NCBI GenBank assembly: GCA_907165275.2
Contig: OU015655.1
Location: 7,452,501-7,516,500, forward strand
DNA: 64,000 bases
Reading direction: 5' to 3'
From: Zygaena filipendulae
Lineage: Eukaryota; Arthropoda; Insecta; Lepidoptera; Zygaenidae
Every line of letters begins with the position of its first letter. The first letter of the stretch is position 1. This document shows, piece after piece, positions 34,501 through 45,810 of this stretch. The position numbers and the translations under genes are program-made. The notes beneath the pieces were generated by a model that had not been told where the DNA came from, did no database searches, and was given only the letters and a program-made list of their open reading frames with translations.

Positions 34501-37500
34501 CTAATCACCGAATGGTGAGAGCAAAATTAATATTAAACCAGCCTAAGAAATTAAGACGCACTATAAAATCGACTCCATGCCTCAACAAGAATATGCTACA
34601 GCGAATTAATACGAATTTAAAAGAAATACTTGAAAATTTTCACATGGAAACGAAACAATTTAAACTTCAGAAAAAATATGACTATTTGGAAAATACCTTA
34701 AATAAATTTATATTAGAAACAGGCGTTACAGAAGGAGCAATACCAAATCACAAAATATCACAGACGACAGTGAAACTTCAGGGTGAAAGAAAGGAACTTC
34801 TAAATACTACCAAAAAGACAAAAGAAATTAGACAAAAATTAACAAGTTTGTCAAAGCAAATAAGAACGCAAATGAGAAAAGATAGACTAGAGCACAGGTT
34901 AAAAACGTTTGAGGAAAATATCATCAAAACCGGAGGAATTAAGAAGGCCATAAAAATATTAACAAATAAGAAAGAATGGATACCCAACATCAAAAATAAA
35001 AAAGGAGTCTCACAAACCAAAAGATCAGACATCATCAAGACAGCCACAAACTTTTATAAAGAGCTCTACTCAAAACAACTGAACACAAACGACATCATCC
35101 TTAAAGACATCACTGGAGTTCCACCAATACTGGAATCAGAAGTTGAGAAAGCAATAAAATCTCAAAAGAGGGATAAAGCACCAGGCGCGGATAAGATACA
35201 AATGAACTTCTGATAGAAACGCAAAGTACGCTTACACTTGTACTTACCTCTATTTTTAACAATGTGCTAACTACCGAGACCATACCCGTCCAGTGGCTGT
35301 CTTCCAGTATAATACTAATACACAAGAAAGGAGACAGAAACGATATTGGCAACTACAGACCTATAAGCTTAATGTCAAACCTATATAAAGTTTTCGCCAA
35401 AATTGTATTAGGCCGCATCACGAAGGTTCTGGATGAAAATCAACCCAAAGAACAAGCAGGTTTCAGGAGCAACTACTCGGTAGTCGACCACGTACACGTC
35501 GTCAAACAAATTGTAGAAAAGTATGAAGAATATGGGTTGCCATTTTACTGCTGTTTTGTTGACTATCGCAAAGCCTTTGACTCAATAGAACAGGAAAAAA
35601 TATGGGAAGCTTTAAAAAATCAAGGAGTTGAAGAAAAATACATTAGAATAATAAAGAACATATACACAGGCAGCACTGCATAGGTGAAACTAGATAGAGA
35701 AGGAGACACTATCAACATAGATAAAGGCGTAAGACAAGGAGATCCACTTTCACCAAAATTATTCACTGCGGTGATAGAACAAGTGTTCAGACAAATCACA
35801 TGGAAACAACATGGCCTAAAAATCAATGGAGAATACTTAACGAACCTAAGATTTGCTGATGACATCATCCTTTTTGCTAAATCTCCCCAGGAATTACAAG
35901 AAATGCTTGTAGACTTCGACACTCAAAGCAAAGAAGTTGGTTTAGCCATGAATACACTTAAAACTAAAGCAATGACTAACAGAGAGATGGTGGCAATCAG
36001 AGTAAATGATAACACAATAGAGTACATCGAAGAATATGTGTATCTCAGACAAGTGGTTACAATAAAGAACATATCTGGGAAAGAAATAGATACAAGAATA
36101 GCACACACCTGGAAACAGTATTGGTCAATGAAAGAGATTATGAAAGACCCAAAAATGAGTACTACAGTAAAAGGAAAGCTATTCAACACGAGTATCCTCC
36201 CTATACTGACATATGGATGCCAGACGTGGGCCCTCACCAATGCTCAGCAACATAAACTCCGAACATGTCAATGTAGCAAGGAGAGAAGCATTCTTAACAA
36301 GAAAATAATTGAAAAAACTCGACACACAACCACCAGGAAAACAACCAAAGTCCACGATGTGGTATTTAAAACAAGGACCTTAAAGTGGCGATGGGCTGGT
36401 CACATGATGCGAGGACATGATAAATGGAGCAAGGTCATCAGCATGTGGTACCCTAGAGAGGGAAAACGCAAGAAAGGGCGCCAATTAAAGAGATGGGATG
36501 ATAAAATAGGGATGATAGCAGGAAAAATTTGGACAAGGATAGCCCAAGATAAAATAAAATGGAAAAGGTTGGAGGAGGCCTTTGCCAAAGGGCACACAGA
36601 AGAATCTGTCTAAGGCTATAAATAAATAAATATCTGATAAGTATCCGGTATCCCCTGATAAGTATCCGGTATCGGGCCTATCCAGCTTTGTTTTCACTAT
36701 CCCGTTGGGTACTGGATAGTAATTCAGTGTCCGGCAAGATTCTGGATAGTAAAATTAAAAAAAAATTTTACACAGCCACAGAGCAAATCATACCACTATA
36801 AGTTATGGCAATAACCGCTTGGCCGCTAACCGCTTCTTTCACCGCACCTATCAAACTCTATCAAATTGATTTGATCACACCATGAATTGGCCAAATAATT
36901 ATTAGATGTGACCATGACATATAAATTCTAAATCTATTTTCTAATGATTCTACACAAGTACATGCAAATAAGTCAACTTTTTTGTCAAATCTTTCACAAC
37001 ACAATAGGAGTGTTTATGGGACCAACAAGAAGCATTATTTATAAATGATGGTAATGTGCTGCCTGTACTACTAAATATACATATTGTATAATATATAATA
37101 TAAAGTGTATAATGTTCAATATGAACTTACTGCAAATTGTATGTGCCCAATAAACATCAATACTAAGGATGAAATATTTAAACAAGTCAACAAAATTTTT
37201 TGTTTGTTTTGGATGTAAAATTTTGATTTTGTCCACATATTATGAAACTAAAAGGATAAAATAGATAATTTGCTATTGCATTAAACCAATACCATTTTCT
37301 AGATTACGAATAAGTAAAAATATTAAATTTAATGCATGTTTTAATGCAAAATGCAAATTAATATTTTTTTGCTATGTGTAATATATAACAATACTCCTGG
37401 AAAAGAAAACTATCACCAAAATTACTAGTACCAACTATATGAATAAGTAAAAATATTAAATTTAATGCATGTTTTAATGCAAAATGCAAATTAATATTTT

Positions 37501-37711
37501 TTTGCTATGTGTAATATATAACAATACTCCTGGAAAAGAAAACTATCACCAAAATTACTAGTACCTATATGAATGAAAATGCAACATTTTACTTACTTTA
37601 CCGACGTAGGTATCCAAATAAAAATAACTGATATCGTTTTAATTAAAGAAAAACTTACGATTTTTCTGCTGCTTTACAATGTGCTTGAGCTTCCTGAAGT
37701 TTGGCTGACAT
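28504..37711 (-). CDS. gammaSnap: gamma-soluble NSF attachment protein (gamma-SNAP)
   Basis: Eight exons (minus): 37711-37659, 33378-33311, 32768-32614, 31762-31607, 31352-31282, 30599-30452, 29374-29126, 28617-28504. All splice sites are GT-AG and phases agree, giving 337 codons. gamma-SNAP is a TPR-like helical adaptor that binds SNARE complexes and recruits NSF for their disassembly. Recognised by LLRWKPDYDSAADEYSQA (exon 2; animal gamma-SNAP has KWKPDYDSAASEYGKA), FHAAKAIENAI, LDKTAKIIEEKEP, the repeat helices, EQLLAAYDEED, and the acidic C-terminus EDEDGLC, close to the family's GGLC end. About 25 residues longer than the human protein, mostly from a Pro/Asn/Glu-rich stretch before the end. 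The start ATG is the first in exon 1, with no in-frame upstream extension seen. Exon 7 is GC-rich compared with its surroundings. Introns carry an RTE LINE, a solo LTR, a SINE, Helitron-like copies and a MITE. Confidence 0.93.
29421..29612 (-). mobile_element. SINE copy in gamma-SNAP intron
   Basis: Inverted copy of the SINE body: ACAGATGTACTCGATCCCAC, AATCTTGTGTCGTGGAAACC and GAAACCCTGTGTTCACC. Inside is a short triplication of TTATTAATGGTG. It ends 47 bp from the gamma-SNAP exon 7 acceptor. The tRNA-like head is largely missing. Confidence 0.7.
29655..30114 (-). mobile_element. solo LTR (probable)
   Basis: On the minus strand it starts TGTGGCGTCCGCCACTCACA, has a TGAATAAATTTTCC polyadenylation-like region and ends ...GGACGACGCCAATCCTCGCC then CACCAA. 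The 5-bp sequence CACAT flanks it on both sides (+ strand 29650-29654 and 30115-30119), as expected for an LTR-retrotransposon insertion. There is no internal coding region. The end is TG...AA, not the canonical TG...CA, which weakens the call. It contains an 11-bp inverted repeat (AACTGCGCATG / CATGCGCAGTT). It sits in the gamma-SNAP intron between exons 6 and 7. Confidence 0.5.
30931..31211 (+). repeat. CCCACCAAAAAC MITE, 5'-truncated copy
   Basis: Shares GTGGCTTGGCCGTTTCG, GAAGCTTGGCTCTACATAAG, TCTCGTCTTGGCAACATTTT and the end ATGTTTTTGTTGGGA with copies at 50247 and 63598. The left terminal repeat is missing. It lies in the gamma-SNAP intron between exons 5 and 6. Confidence 0.7.
32021..32217 (-). 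repeat. Helitron-like repeat in gamma-SNAP intron
   Basis: Starts CTAGCTGTGCCCCGCGGTTT, then CACCCGCGTGAGTTTCGGAG, GGGGGATGAAAAATAGATAG and AATTTCATGAGAATCAG. Minus-oriented, near full length. Confidence 0.85.
32871..33088 (-). mobile_element. Helitron-like element in gamma-SNAP intron 2
   Basis: Begins CTAGCTATTCCCCGCGGTTT and ends TTTGTAATATTAGTATAGAT, so both family ends are recognisable. Minus-oriented, about 217 bp. Confidence 0.8.
33475..33600 (-). repeat. Helitron-like fragment
   Basis: GCGCGATTTCACCCGCGGTA, TTCCCGCGGAATCGTTCCAT and CCCCTTAGGGGTTGAATTTT match the variant at 43340-43543. It is preceded by an (AT)n run at about 33459-33476, which replaces the terminal CTAG. Confidence 0.7.
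33670..33870 (-). mobile_element. LINE 3' tail
   Basis: Minus strand: ACTGGTAGAGAATGCCACTG, TTAAGTCCGCCTTTTGTACC and TGCAATAAGC. Same family as 6894-7012. Confidence 0.6.
33958..36632 (+). mobile_element. RTE-type non-LTR retrotransposon, broken
   Basis: 5'-truncated LINE in gamma-SNAP intron 1, antisense to the gene. The apurinic-endonuclease part is at about 33975-34480 (GGFIIKKHL, VYSPT, MGDFNAQIGG). Reverse transcriptase follows: LIHKKGDRNDIGNYRPISLM, NQPKEQAGFRSNYSVVDHVH, CCFVDYRKAFDSIE, GVRQGDPLSPKLFTAVIE and the catalytic FADD in LRFADDIILFA (about 35849-35880). The C-terminal part has ILPILTYGCQTWAL and WRWAGHMMR; the stop is at 36611. It ends in an ATAAATAAATAAA tail. The frame is broken by shifts near 34380 and 35205 and a TAG at 35682, so it is inactive but young enough to read throughout. 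Motif order and wording match the RTE/BovB clade. Confidence 0.9.
36633..37307. other. gamma-SNAP intron 1, unassigned
   Basis: A short direct repeat TGATAAGTATCCGGTATC occurs twice at about 36634-36672. Otherwise AT-rich with no exon or known repeat. Confidence 0.5.
37308..37574. repeat. 133-bp tandem duplication in gamma-SNAP intron 1
   Basis: Two near-identical units, 37308-37440 and 37441-37574, each starting GAATAAGTAAAAATATTAAA. They differ almost only by a 3-base indel at the right end (GTACCAACTATAT versus GTACCTATAT). This indicates a recent duplication. It lies 85 bp downstream of the exon 1 donor. Confidence 0.95.
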
Positions 37712-37882
37712 TTTAGATTTAATAATTGGATTATACAAATAATTGAGGTGTTTGAAGAGAGAAGAGATTAGAGAAATTCTCTGGAAAATCAATATAGGTA
37801 ACAAACGTAGTGATTAATGATTATAATATTTATTAAGGGTAGGTGACGTGACGTCTTTAGCTTTGGGTAAAAGCGTAGACGG

Positions 37883-38930
37883 GCACAAATTAACTAGACT
37901 TACACAAATTAACTACATAACTAGACATAAGTGACGGGTACACAGACGAATAAACAGTTGACAGTTGACACCCAAAGAGTTTTTTTTGTTTAATTTACCC
38001 ATCATAGGAAAGGCAAAGAAATTTAAGTCCATTCAGCTAGTCTGGATATCTTTCTTTTCTGAAGTCATTTACATTGAAATGTATAGACGAGATGCATTTC
38101 GATGCTTTACTGGAACTTCTGGAAGTAATCCTTTATAATTGAACCTTAATGGGATACTCTTTAGAAATTTATATGGTAAAACCTCACAGCGAAATCTCCA
38201 TTTTATCTTATTTTACTGTTTACACACACTGTTCATCAGTAATGCATCACCATATCATACAAATTCCATCACGTTTACACAATATTAACCACCATAAACT
38301 AATTTATAAAACAAAGAAATAAAACTGAAGTCCATTTTGCACAAATCTTTCCAAAAGTTCAATGTACTTAAATTACTTCAGAAAAGAAAGACATCTGAAG
38401 CTGTATACTAGCTGTGTACTTCCTTCCTGGTTCCTTTGCCTTCTCCAAAAAAAAAAAATTAAAAAATGATTGACCTTTCGCCCATAAACTAGGTAGATGC
38501 TAGGTAGGTAGACTCAGAAGAACTGAGCAGAAGAATAACTAAGCATAGAAGGATAACTAATATAGTCGTCTCTGTTTTCTTATACACTAATAACAGCATT
38601 AGAAAGAGACAGATGTAGGTTGCTCAAAATGCAAAATGAAGCCAAGCAAACGTCAATTTGGTTACCTTCTCAGAAGAATAAGTTACCTTTGCTACCAGAG
38701 AGAAGGTAATCACTACGCTCGCTCTCTGAGTAGGTAGATCTCTCAGAACTATAACCCATAGGTAGATCTCAGAAGAATAACTAGGTAGATACCTCAGAAC
38801 ATGCTTTAGTTATTCCTTTGAGGTAGATACTATCTACCTCAGAAGAATAATGAGCTATCTACCTACTTAGAGACCTAATGCTTTAGTTATTCTTCTGAGT
38901 TAGAGACACATAAGTCTAGTTAATTTGTGC
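37883..38930. mobile_element. 1.05-kb TIR element upstream of gamma-SNAP
   Basis: Perfect 20-bp inverted ends GCACAAATTAACTAGACTTA (37883-37902) and its complement (38911-38930), with weaker similarity beyond. A second, nested imperfect inverted pair lies at about 38009-38070 and 38373-38446 (shared TCTTTCTTTTCTGAAG). The right part is full of CAGAAGAATAACT and GGTAGAT words in both orientations. No transposase ORF. It starts 172 bp upstream of the gamma-SNAP ATG, so it occupies the promoter side of that gene. Confidence 0.7.
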
Positions 38931-39012
38931 TTAGAGATACTGCCGTTTTGCCCACATAGACGTGGTGATTATAATTATTATCTTTGCCACGGCCACATGG
39001 TGAACTCGAGAT

Positions 39013-39245
39013 TCTTTTTTTTTTTTATGTCATAGGGGGCAAACGGGCAGGTGGTACACCTGATGGTAAGTGATTACCGCCGCCCATGGACACCAGAAGG
39101 CATGCAGGTTGCCGACCTGGAATGGGGATGGGAACTGGTTTTCAAGTGGGGCTGCCGGAACACACCGTTAGGTGCTTGGCGACAGATTTGCAACTTGAAG
39201 GTGGTAGCTAGCCAGCCGGGCACTAGAGAGCGCCCTACCACCATG
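39013..39245 (-). mobile_element. retroposon fragment with poly(A) tail
   Basis: A T run (39016-39026) is followed by GTCATAGGGGGCAAACGGGC, GGTGGTACACCTGATGGTAA and ACCGCCGCCCATGGACACCA. This is a GC-rich block I recognise as a very common lepidopteran retroposon 3' end, inserted in minus orientation. The 79-codon open frame over it is not a gene. Confidence 0.6.
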
Positions 39246-39576
39246 CATTCGAGGAGCATCATAATAACGTGGTGGCGCTACGTCAACTAATGATGAATTT
39301 TAAAGATAGCGCCAAAAGTTATTAGAGTAAAAGAAACATCCGCTTTTTTACTTTTCATTTTCGCCAACTTGGGCAACTTTTTACTGCACTTTTTCCATTA
39401 CTGTTCGATTTTTTTTCTAAAGTTTTATAACAGTCAATAACATGGGTCAGTATCTACCAGCTATAGCTTGTCTAAACTAATATGACGCACCCCTCCATCA
39501 GGTAGGTATACGCACAGTCGCACAACCGTTAAATATCTTGACACATACGATATAAATCAGGAGGCCGATCGCGCTA

Positions 39577-39632
39577 TTTTAACCGACTTCCAAAAAGGAG
39601 GAGGTTATGCATTCGGTTGTATGTACCTACCT
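39577..39632 (+). repeat. AACCGACTTCC repeat, end fragment
   Basis: TTTTAACCGACTTCCAAAAA followed by GGAGGAGGTTATGCATTCGG, the left end of the foldback family only. Confidence 0.7.
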
Positions 39633-41931
39633 ATGTAAATGATATAATGAATAATATGAAAATAATACCGATAAGGCGATTCTAGAGGAAACTATGCTTC
39701 CCTATTCCCTATTTTACTATCACATGGATGTTACACCATAATAACCATTGACGATAACGGCACAAAACACCGTACGATCAGTGAAATCGTTTCTATCAGT
39801 CAGTCGATCTCAGTACTAGACTGGCTAGAGAATTACCTACCCAGACCCATTACTATTGACCTCATTTGACATGACATCATGAAAAAAGTCACAATCTTAT
39901 CATACTACAATTTCAAATGAACTGTATGAAGCTTTTTGTGAGGCTTGGGCAAAGACTCCTGTGGGGTTATGTCAGAAATTAATATTGTCTATTCGACATC
40001 GTTGCTATGCTTGACAACGATGTGGTGTTATGGTCGTTAAAAACAAAATTTCTCCTACTAGATATTGATTTTTCCAGTGGTAGAGCTGGGGTACCTTAAA
40101 GATCAGGGTTAGGTTTAAGTTTTGTAAAAAAATATTGATACTTCAGATTTTAGCTGCATTTTACTTTACTGTCCCTAATTAAATGTTCAGCTACAGAATA
40201 ACTGAAATGAAATACGTATTTTCTTTCGGATATAAAATATATTTTTTTGCAAGATTTTCTGATTTATTTAATTTAATATTAATAGGAGCGTATGATTTTA
40301 ATAATAGGATTTGATATTTCAATAAATATTTTGGATTAATAAGTCCTAAATCAGATATATCTGTTCTCGACATTAGTGTCCCTAATTAGTTGACCACGAC
40401 CATAGATAATACAATATATACGGGACCACGACTGTATAGGTACATAATACATATCGATGGGTTATTGGAACAAAGCCGCAATCGACAAAACGTAATTGTT
40501 CAGGAGAAAGGTTTTAGTGAAAATCTTGAATAATTACTAAACTACGAGGCGTATCAAAACGGTTTGTATATCAAACGATGCGTTATTTTTTCTGGAGTAA
40601 CATATAATATACACAAGGTCTTAGTGCTTAGGAAACACCTAAAATCCTTAAAAAACGATAATGCCACTTCATACATTTAAAGCCGTTTCCGTTAGGGTCC
40701 ATTGTGGTTTTATTCCGGTGAAAAGTACGAAATTTGTCGATCAGCAATAGTCTATTGCAACATTATGCGCTGTCCTGAAGTGTGTATGGCGGATACAGTA
40801 ATAGCGTTTTACAGTGTTATTACAGTGAATTTAATGATTGATTTAGAAAATGTACTCGTGAATGCTGTGTACATTGTACGAATATTGTTGTATTGGAACG
40901 AGTACATTTTTAATGAATATTTAGAGTATTACGTAAATATCTGTAAATAATGTAGTGTATTTATTTGTAAACAATCATAATAATATTATATTATGCCCTT
41001 ATATATTATATACATGTATATAAGTATATTTATCTAAGGATATAGTGTAAAAAGAAACAAAATTATCGCAATCAACACGTTCAATTTGTTTCATAAGGGA
41101 AAAACACAGTTTACACACAATTATGACATTTTTACTTAATGTTTGGGACACTTTGCATAATTAAGTTATAAGAAAATCAACACAATATAACAATAACTTT
41201 ATCTTCAGATTATTTTAATCTTTCTACGATCTTAAAATACTAAGTATTAAATTTTTACTATGGTGACCCTTTTTCACTATCAAAGTCTCACGAAAATAAA
41301 ACCAGAATCAATATAACAATCTAATCAAAAAGTAGATACCAAAAAGAAATAATAACAATATTATTCATAAGAAAATGGTGTTCTTCTTGGGAATGATGTT
41401 CTGCTATTACATCCTTTTTAGTTTCGCTTACCAAAGCGTTATAAAAATGATGGTACCTAGAATGCGTGGAATATCATAACTTTTGCAAAGACTTAACAAG
41501 TCTAAGTGCAAGGCTTTAGGCACAGGGAATGGTTTATTGTAAGTTTTTTGCAACTCGGGAACGACTGGAATTTCAGTAGGAGGAGTAGTAGCAGTACGTG
41601 TACGTCCACTACGTATGCGTCCACCTCGTACGTGAGCACCTCCAGACGGGAGTCTGGTTGGTAGATCACACGTGATCTAACGATCTCACGATCACACGTG
41701 TGTAACTTCACATCACATCATCACATCATCTTCAAAGCTATATTTCAGTATGCCCGCCCTCATGAGTATGGCACGCGACCACTTCCATAATATTGGACCA
41801 CAATATTTTAATTCCCTCTGAATCATGCATCCAATTTTGGCCCTTCAATAAGCATTTTTATATCGATAAAGTCGGATTTGACTAACTTTATAACTGTAAT
41901 TAGTAATAAACAATATTTTAACAACAAAAAT
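39633..41931. other. gene-free stretch
   Basis: No supported exon. An 82-codon frame at 40702-40950 and a 69-codon minus frame at 41502-41711 have no motif. A CACGTG-rich patch lies at about 41670-41702. Confidence 0.5.
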
Positions 41932-42853
41932 AAAAACAGACTTCCAAAAACACAAGACTAAAAATAACAAAATACCGATTTAATCCAAAAGACAAAAATA
42001 CACGTAATATTATTATTGGTGTGTGCTACTACTGATTGTTTTGAATTCGGTGCCAAGCCCGCTTGTGTCTACCCACTTGGGTTGCTCTTCTCACGACGAG
42101 CTCGTGGCGGGAGTGAACTTAGACACATCTACTCCATATTTGGCTTGTCACCGACTTCAAACCGATCAGTAGTAGCACAAACCAATAATAATATTACGTG
42201 TATTTTTGTCTTTTGGATTTAATCGGTATTTTTTTATTTTTAGCTTGTTAGTTTTGTGTTTTTGGAAGTCTGTTTTTATTTTTTTGTTAATATTTTGTTT
42301 ATTTCTCACTTTTCAGTGAGTTGGTTTGTAATTTATCTAAGTTACAACAGCTTAATGTCAACCTTTTACTAAATATTGCTATTCCCGATGCAGGGACGTT
42401 AATTTTTGAGGAGTTCTCCTGGACTTCACTATCAGTTCCACTTCACCACATACATTGTGACGAGAAAATTTAGAAAAAACATTAAAGATAACGAATCGGA
42501 ACCTGTGAAATACCTGGTATTGAGTAGTTCCGATGACCATCTGTGGTCTTCATCATCAGTTCCACTTCTTAAAATTTTGGTATTCAAAAGCAAATGAACG
42601 ATTTACTTTAAAAAATACCCAAATCGCCATAAGTGTACCTATAATTTTTGAAGAGTTCCCGCGATTTCTCCAAGATCCCACTATCAGATCCCGACTTGGT
42701 GGCAATGGGACCTAAATTGGAGTATACCTTTTCAAACAAAAAAGAATTTTCCAAATCGGTCCAACCGTCTTCGAGTAATCGCGTGACAAACATACAAAAA
42801 AAAAACAACATTCAAACGAATTGAGAACCTCCTCCTTTTTGGGAAGTCGGTTA
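41932..42853 (-). repeat. AACCGACTTCC foldback repeat, copy 3 (inverted)
   Basis: Starts ACAGACTTCCAAAAACACAA and ends CCTCCTTTTTGGGAAGTCGG, with the inner foldback at about 41935-42280 keeping its full loop. Reverse orientation to copies 1, 2 and 4. More diverged than copies 1 and 2. Confidence 0.8.
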
Positions 42854-43339
42854 AAAATAAATGTTAAACTTGTAAGCCAGAACGCTTAAAATATATTTTA
42901 TTTCATAAATTTTTTAGAATGAAAATTACTGATATAATTTTATTTTAGGGAAGAAAACCATAATTACTGTCAATAGTGAAAGTTTAAAATATGTATTTGT
43001 ACAGCAATGTTTATTGTGAATCGGCATACAAAGATTATTTCGGGGAACAAAGTCCCAAAGGCCGTTACTTGTATTAGGTTGAAAAATACTTTTATCATTG
43101 CACATAGTTCGATTATTCCGATAAGCAAAATTCGAATGATGAACGAAGAATAACGAGGCAATACCCATAGTGCTTTCTCTAAATCAGCCAGTTTTCATCC
43201 TAAAATTCTGAAAAAAAATCAGTAGGTGTATTGGAGTCCATAGATTACGAAAATGGCTTAATCGGAAAACTGTAACTATGGCTATTGCGGTTTTGTTCCC
43301 GGCACCCATCGATATATATTAAAATCCTTTGTCCTGAAT
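42854..43339. other. gene-free stretch
   Basis: No supported exon or repeat. Confidence 0.5.
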
Positions 43340-43543
43340 GACTGATGGATCAACGCACAGCCTAAACCGCTGATCGTAGAGATCTGAAACTTGGAGGGTG
43401 TATTCTTTCTATATCGTAAGCATCAGATGAGACAGGATTTTCTGAAATTCAACCCCCAAAATGGGATGAAATTTTGTATGGAACAATTCCGCGGGAACTT
43501 CGAAATTATCGCGGGTGAAACCGCGCGGGACAGGGATACCTAG
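43340..43543 (+). repeat. Helitron-like repeat, long variant
   Basis: Internal text GACTGATGGATCAACGCACA, AATTCAACCCCCAAAATGGG and TGGAACAATTCCGCGGGAAC, and the end GGGTGAAACCGCGCGGGACA then CTAG. The GATCAACGCACAGCC interior differs from the short copies and pairs with the 33475 fragment as a subfamily. Confidence 0.75.
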
Positions 43544-45247
43544 TTAAAATTTATTTTAGTTGTTACTGTAGACTCGAACCAATAGGTAGGTAGGTACTTA
43601 TATTATTGACTCGAACACAAAATACCATACTAGCCTATAGACTTATCTACAATACCTACAAAAATATGTGAAAACACAAAATGTGAAAGTTTGTAAAGAA
43701 GAAGATGCTCGGAGTCATACATATAAAAACGGCAGCCGAAGGATTTAGATGAGGCACTTGTAGAATAATTATATTAATATGTCATTGGTTCTGCATAAAC
43801 ATTTGCTTGTGATAGTAGTTACCGAAAGAAGGAGCTTCTGAGCTTCATTTTTCAAAAATATCACGCAGGCAACGCTGCGGGGAAAATATTAACTCTTTAG
43901 CCATTACTATATTCTTACTAACTGTTGCATGAGGGACGGCTAGTACAGCAGGTGTGCGAATAGAAGCATACCTATACCTACCTTACACAAGCGTGGTAAT
44001 AATAATATTATATTAATGCAAACAAATATTTCCACGTGTGAATGCGCTAGCGCACCCTCTATGGTTCGTGCCCCCGCCGCGCCGCGCCACTGCTTGCAGG
44101 TCGAGTCGTGGGGGACGCTCAAAAGAAAACTCAATAATAGCGTAACATAACTGTTCATGGGAACGCGAACGGCCCGATATACAGTTAAACTGTAAAGATT
44201 GAATGAGACAGTATTATAATAGTCACTTAACAATATAGGATCTTTCTTTGTCTTGATTATTTTGATAAGGTATCAAATGTTAGATAATGATAATAATTAG
44301 GAATTATGTAGGCAGGTAATTAATGTGCAAGATGCAAGATGTATGTACTCGTATTCATTGCTTATTTTTAGGCAGCAAATAGCAATGCGATGCAGCGCGG
44401 TTACATTTTTATTATTTGTCTTATACTCGTAGGTACGTGTATTATAGCTATGTGTCGGAAACATGAACCGTTATGTTTTTTTTCTTCGATTATTGAACTG
44501 TCATGACCACATCTAAGAAAAATCATAATGTGGCCGACCATTTCCTGATATGGAAAATAACCGCTGGCTACATCATGTTATGGTCTGGCCAGATCAATAA
44601 ATAAATCAGCATTCAGCGTTTAATAATATGAAAACCTAAACGCACGGCTGTCGGCTAGGTACTCAAGAGGTGGTCAAACATTATTATAAAATAGCTACAA
44701 TATACATATCCGACGAGACGCTATAGCGATTGTTTAAGCGATCCGTTAGGGCGGCGGCGGTAAGGAAAGTACGTTGACCAAGCAACGAAAGTATTGTGAA
44801 CTATTGGATTCTTAGATGTGGCTACGACATGACATAACTCAATCTAGAAACATCTATACTTATACCTAGGTACGCGTTCCCAAAGCCCGCTCCACATTCA
44901 CGGGAGAATCTTTCGAGAACGCGAGAAAACCACGAGAAACGGCGGAGAACATCGGCTCCACATTCACGTTCTCGTGGTTTTCACGCGTTCTTGCAAGGTT
45001 CTCGCGAGCGGGGTTGAGAAAAATGAGTTTTGTCTCTTGATTCTGACAAAGAGACAGTCAGACGGTCAGTGAAGTGATCCTATCGGTTCGAATTGAAAAA
45101 ATCTTTAAGCGTAGGAAAAAATGTAAAAATAAAAAAAAGTAAAAAAATAAGTGATGTCCCCATACTAAAAACTTGTAATACGCGCAAACAACCGGCCAAC
45201 GGTGTGTTGTTTAGCGCGTATTTTTTATATTCTTAACAAAAATTATA
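43544..45247. other. gene-free stretch with one foldback
   Basis: No supported exon. GC-richer DNA occurs at about 44040-44120 (CCGCCGCGCCGCGCC). An inverted repeat at 44917-44939 and 44968-44991 (AGAACGCGAGAAAACCACGA versus AGAACGCGTGAAAACCACGA, complement strand) is linked with two direct copies of GCTCCACATTCACG (about 44889 and 44955), probably a MITE core. A near palindrome AATACGCGCAAACAAC / GTTGTTTAGCGCGTATT lies at about 45177-45225. Confidence 0.5.
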
Positions 45248-45630
45248 TCCCACCAAAAACATGAATGTAAAAAAGGAGAGCCAAGTTCAATACAAAAATT
45301 ATGCTTGGCTATGAGCTTCGCCGCAAAAAGAATGCAGATCTAAATGAGTGCCAAGTTCTATGCAAAATCGAAATATGTATTTATAGGAACAAAATCACAT
45401 AATGAACACATAGTGAAAATCACATATTAAACTCTATTTCTTTGCTTTATTGGACACCTATAACAATTGCTGTTATTTGTAAATGTGAAATCTTAAAGTA
45501 GGTTAGATTTGACTTGGCCAGTTTTCATTACATCAGTCATTTTATAAAGTTATTAAACATAATATATATTTTAATTCTGATAAAAACTGCCCAAGTCAAA
45601 TCTAACCTACTTAAATGGTTTTTGGTGGGA
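45248..45630. repeat. CCCACCAAAAAC-ended TIR element, different interior
   Basis: Ends TCCCACCAAAAACATG and GGTTTTTGGTGGGA as in the 50247 family, but the interior is unrelated. An inner inverted pair lies at 45496-45525 and 45583-45612 (AAGTAGGTTAGATTTGACTT), about 28 of 30 bases matching. Confidence 0.7.
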
Positions 45631-45810
45631 TCGTTATATTTCAACCAATTTACACAAAACTTTCAAATTCTTACATACATATAAATAAAATTTAAGTATG
45701 TTTGTAATTCAAAATTAACAGCTTTTCACTAAATTTATATGAAAGTATACGGTAGGTACCTACTTATCTACATAAACCTAAATTTTTGCGGAGGCGTGTG
45801 TAGACAACTT

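Noticed and set aside
40702..40950. 82-codon frame as a small gene
   Set aside because: No motif, no splice or promoter support, AT-driven composition.
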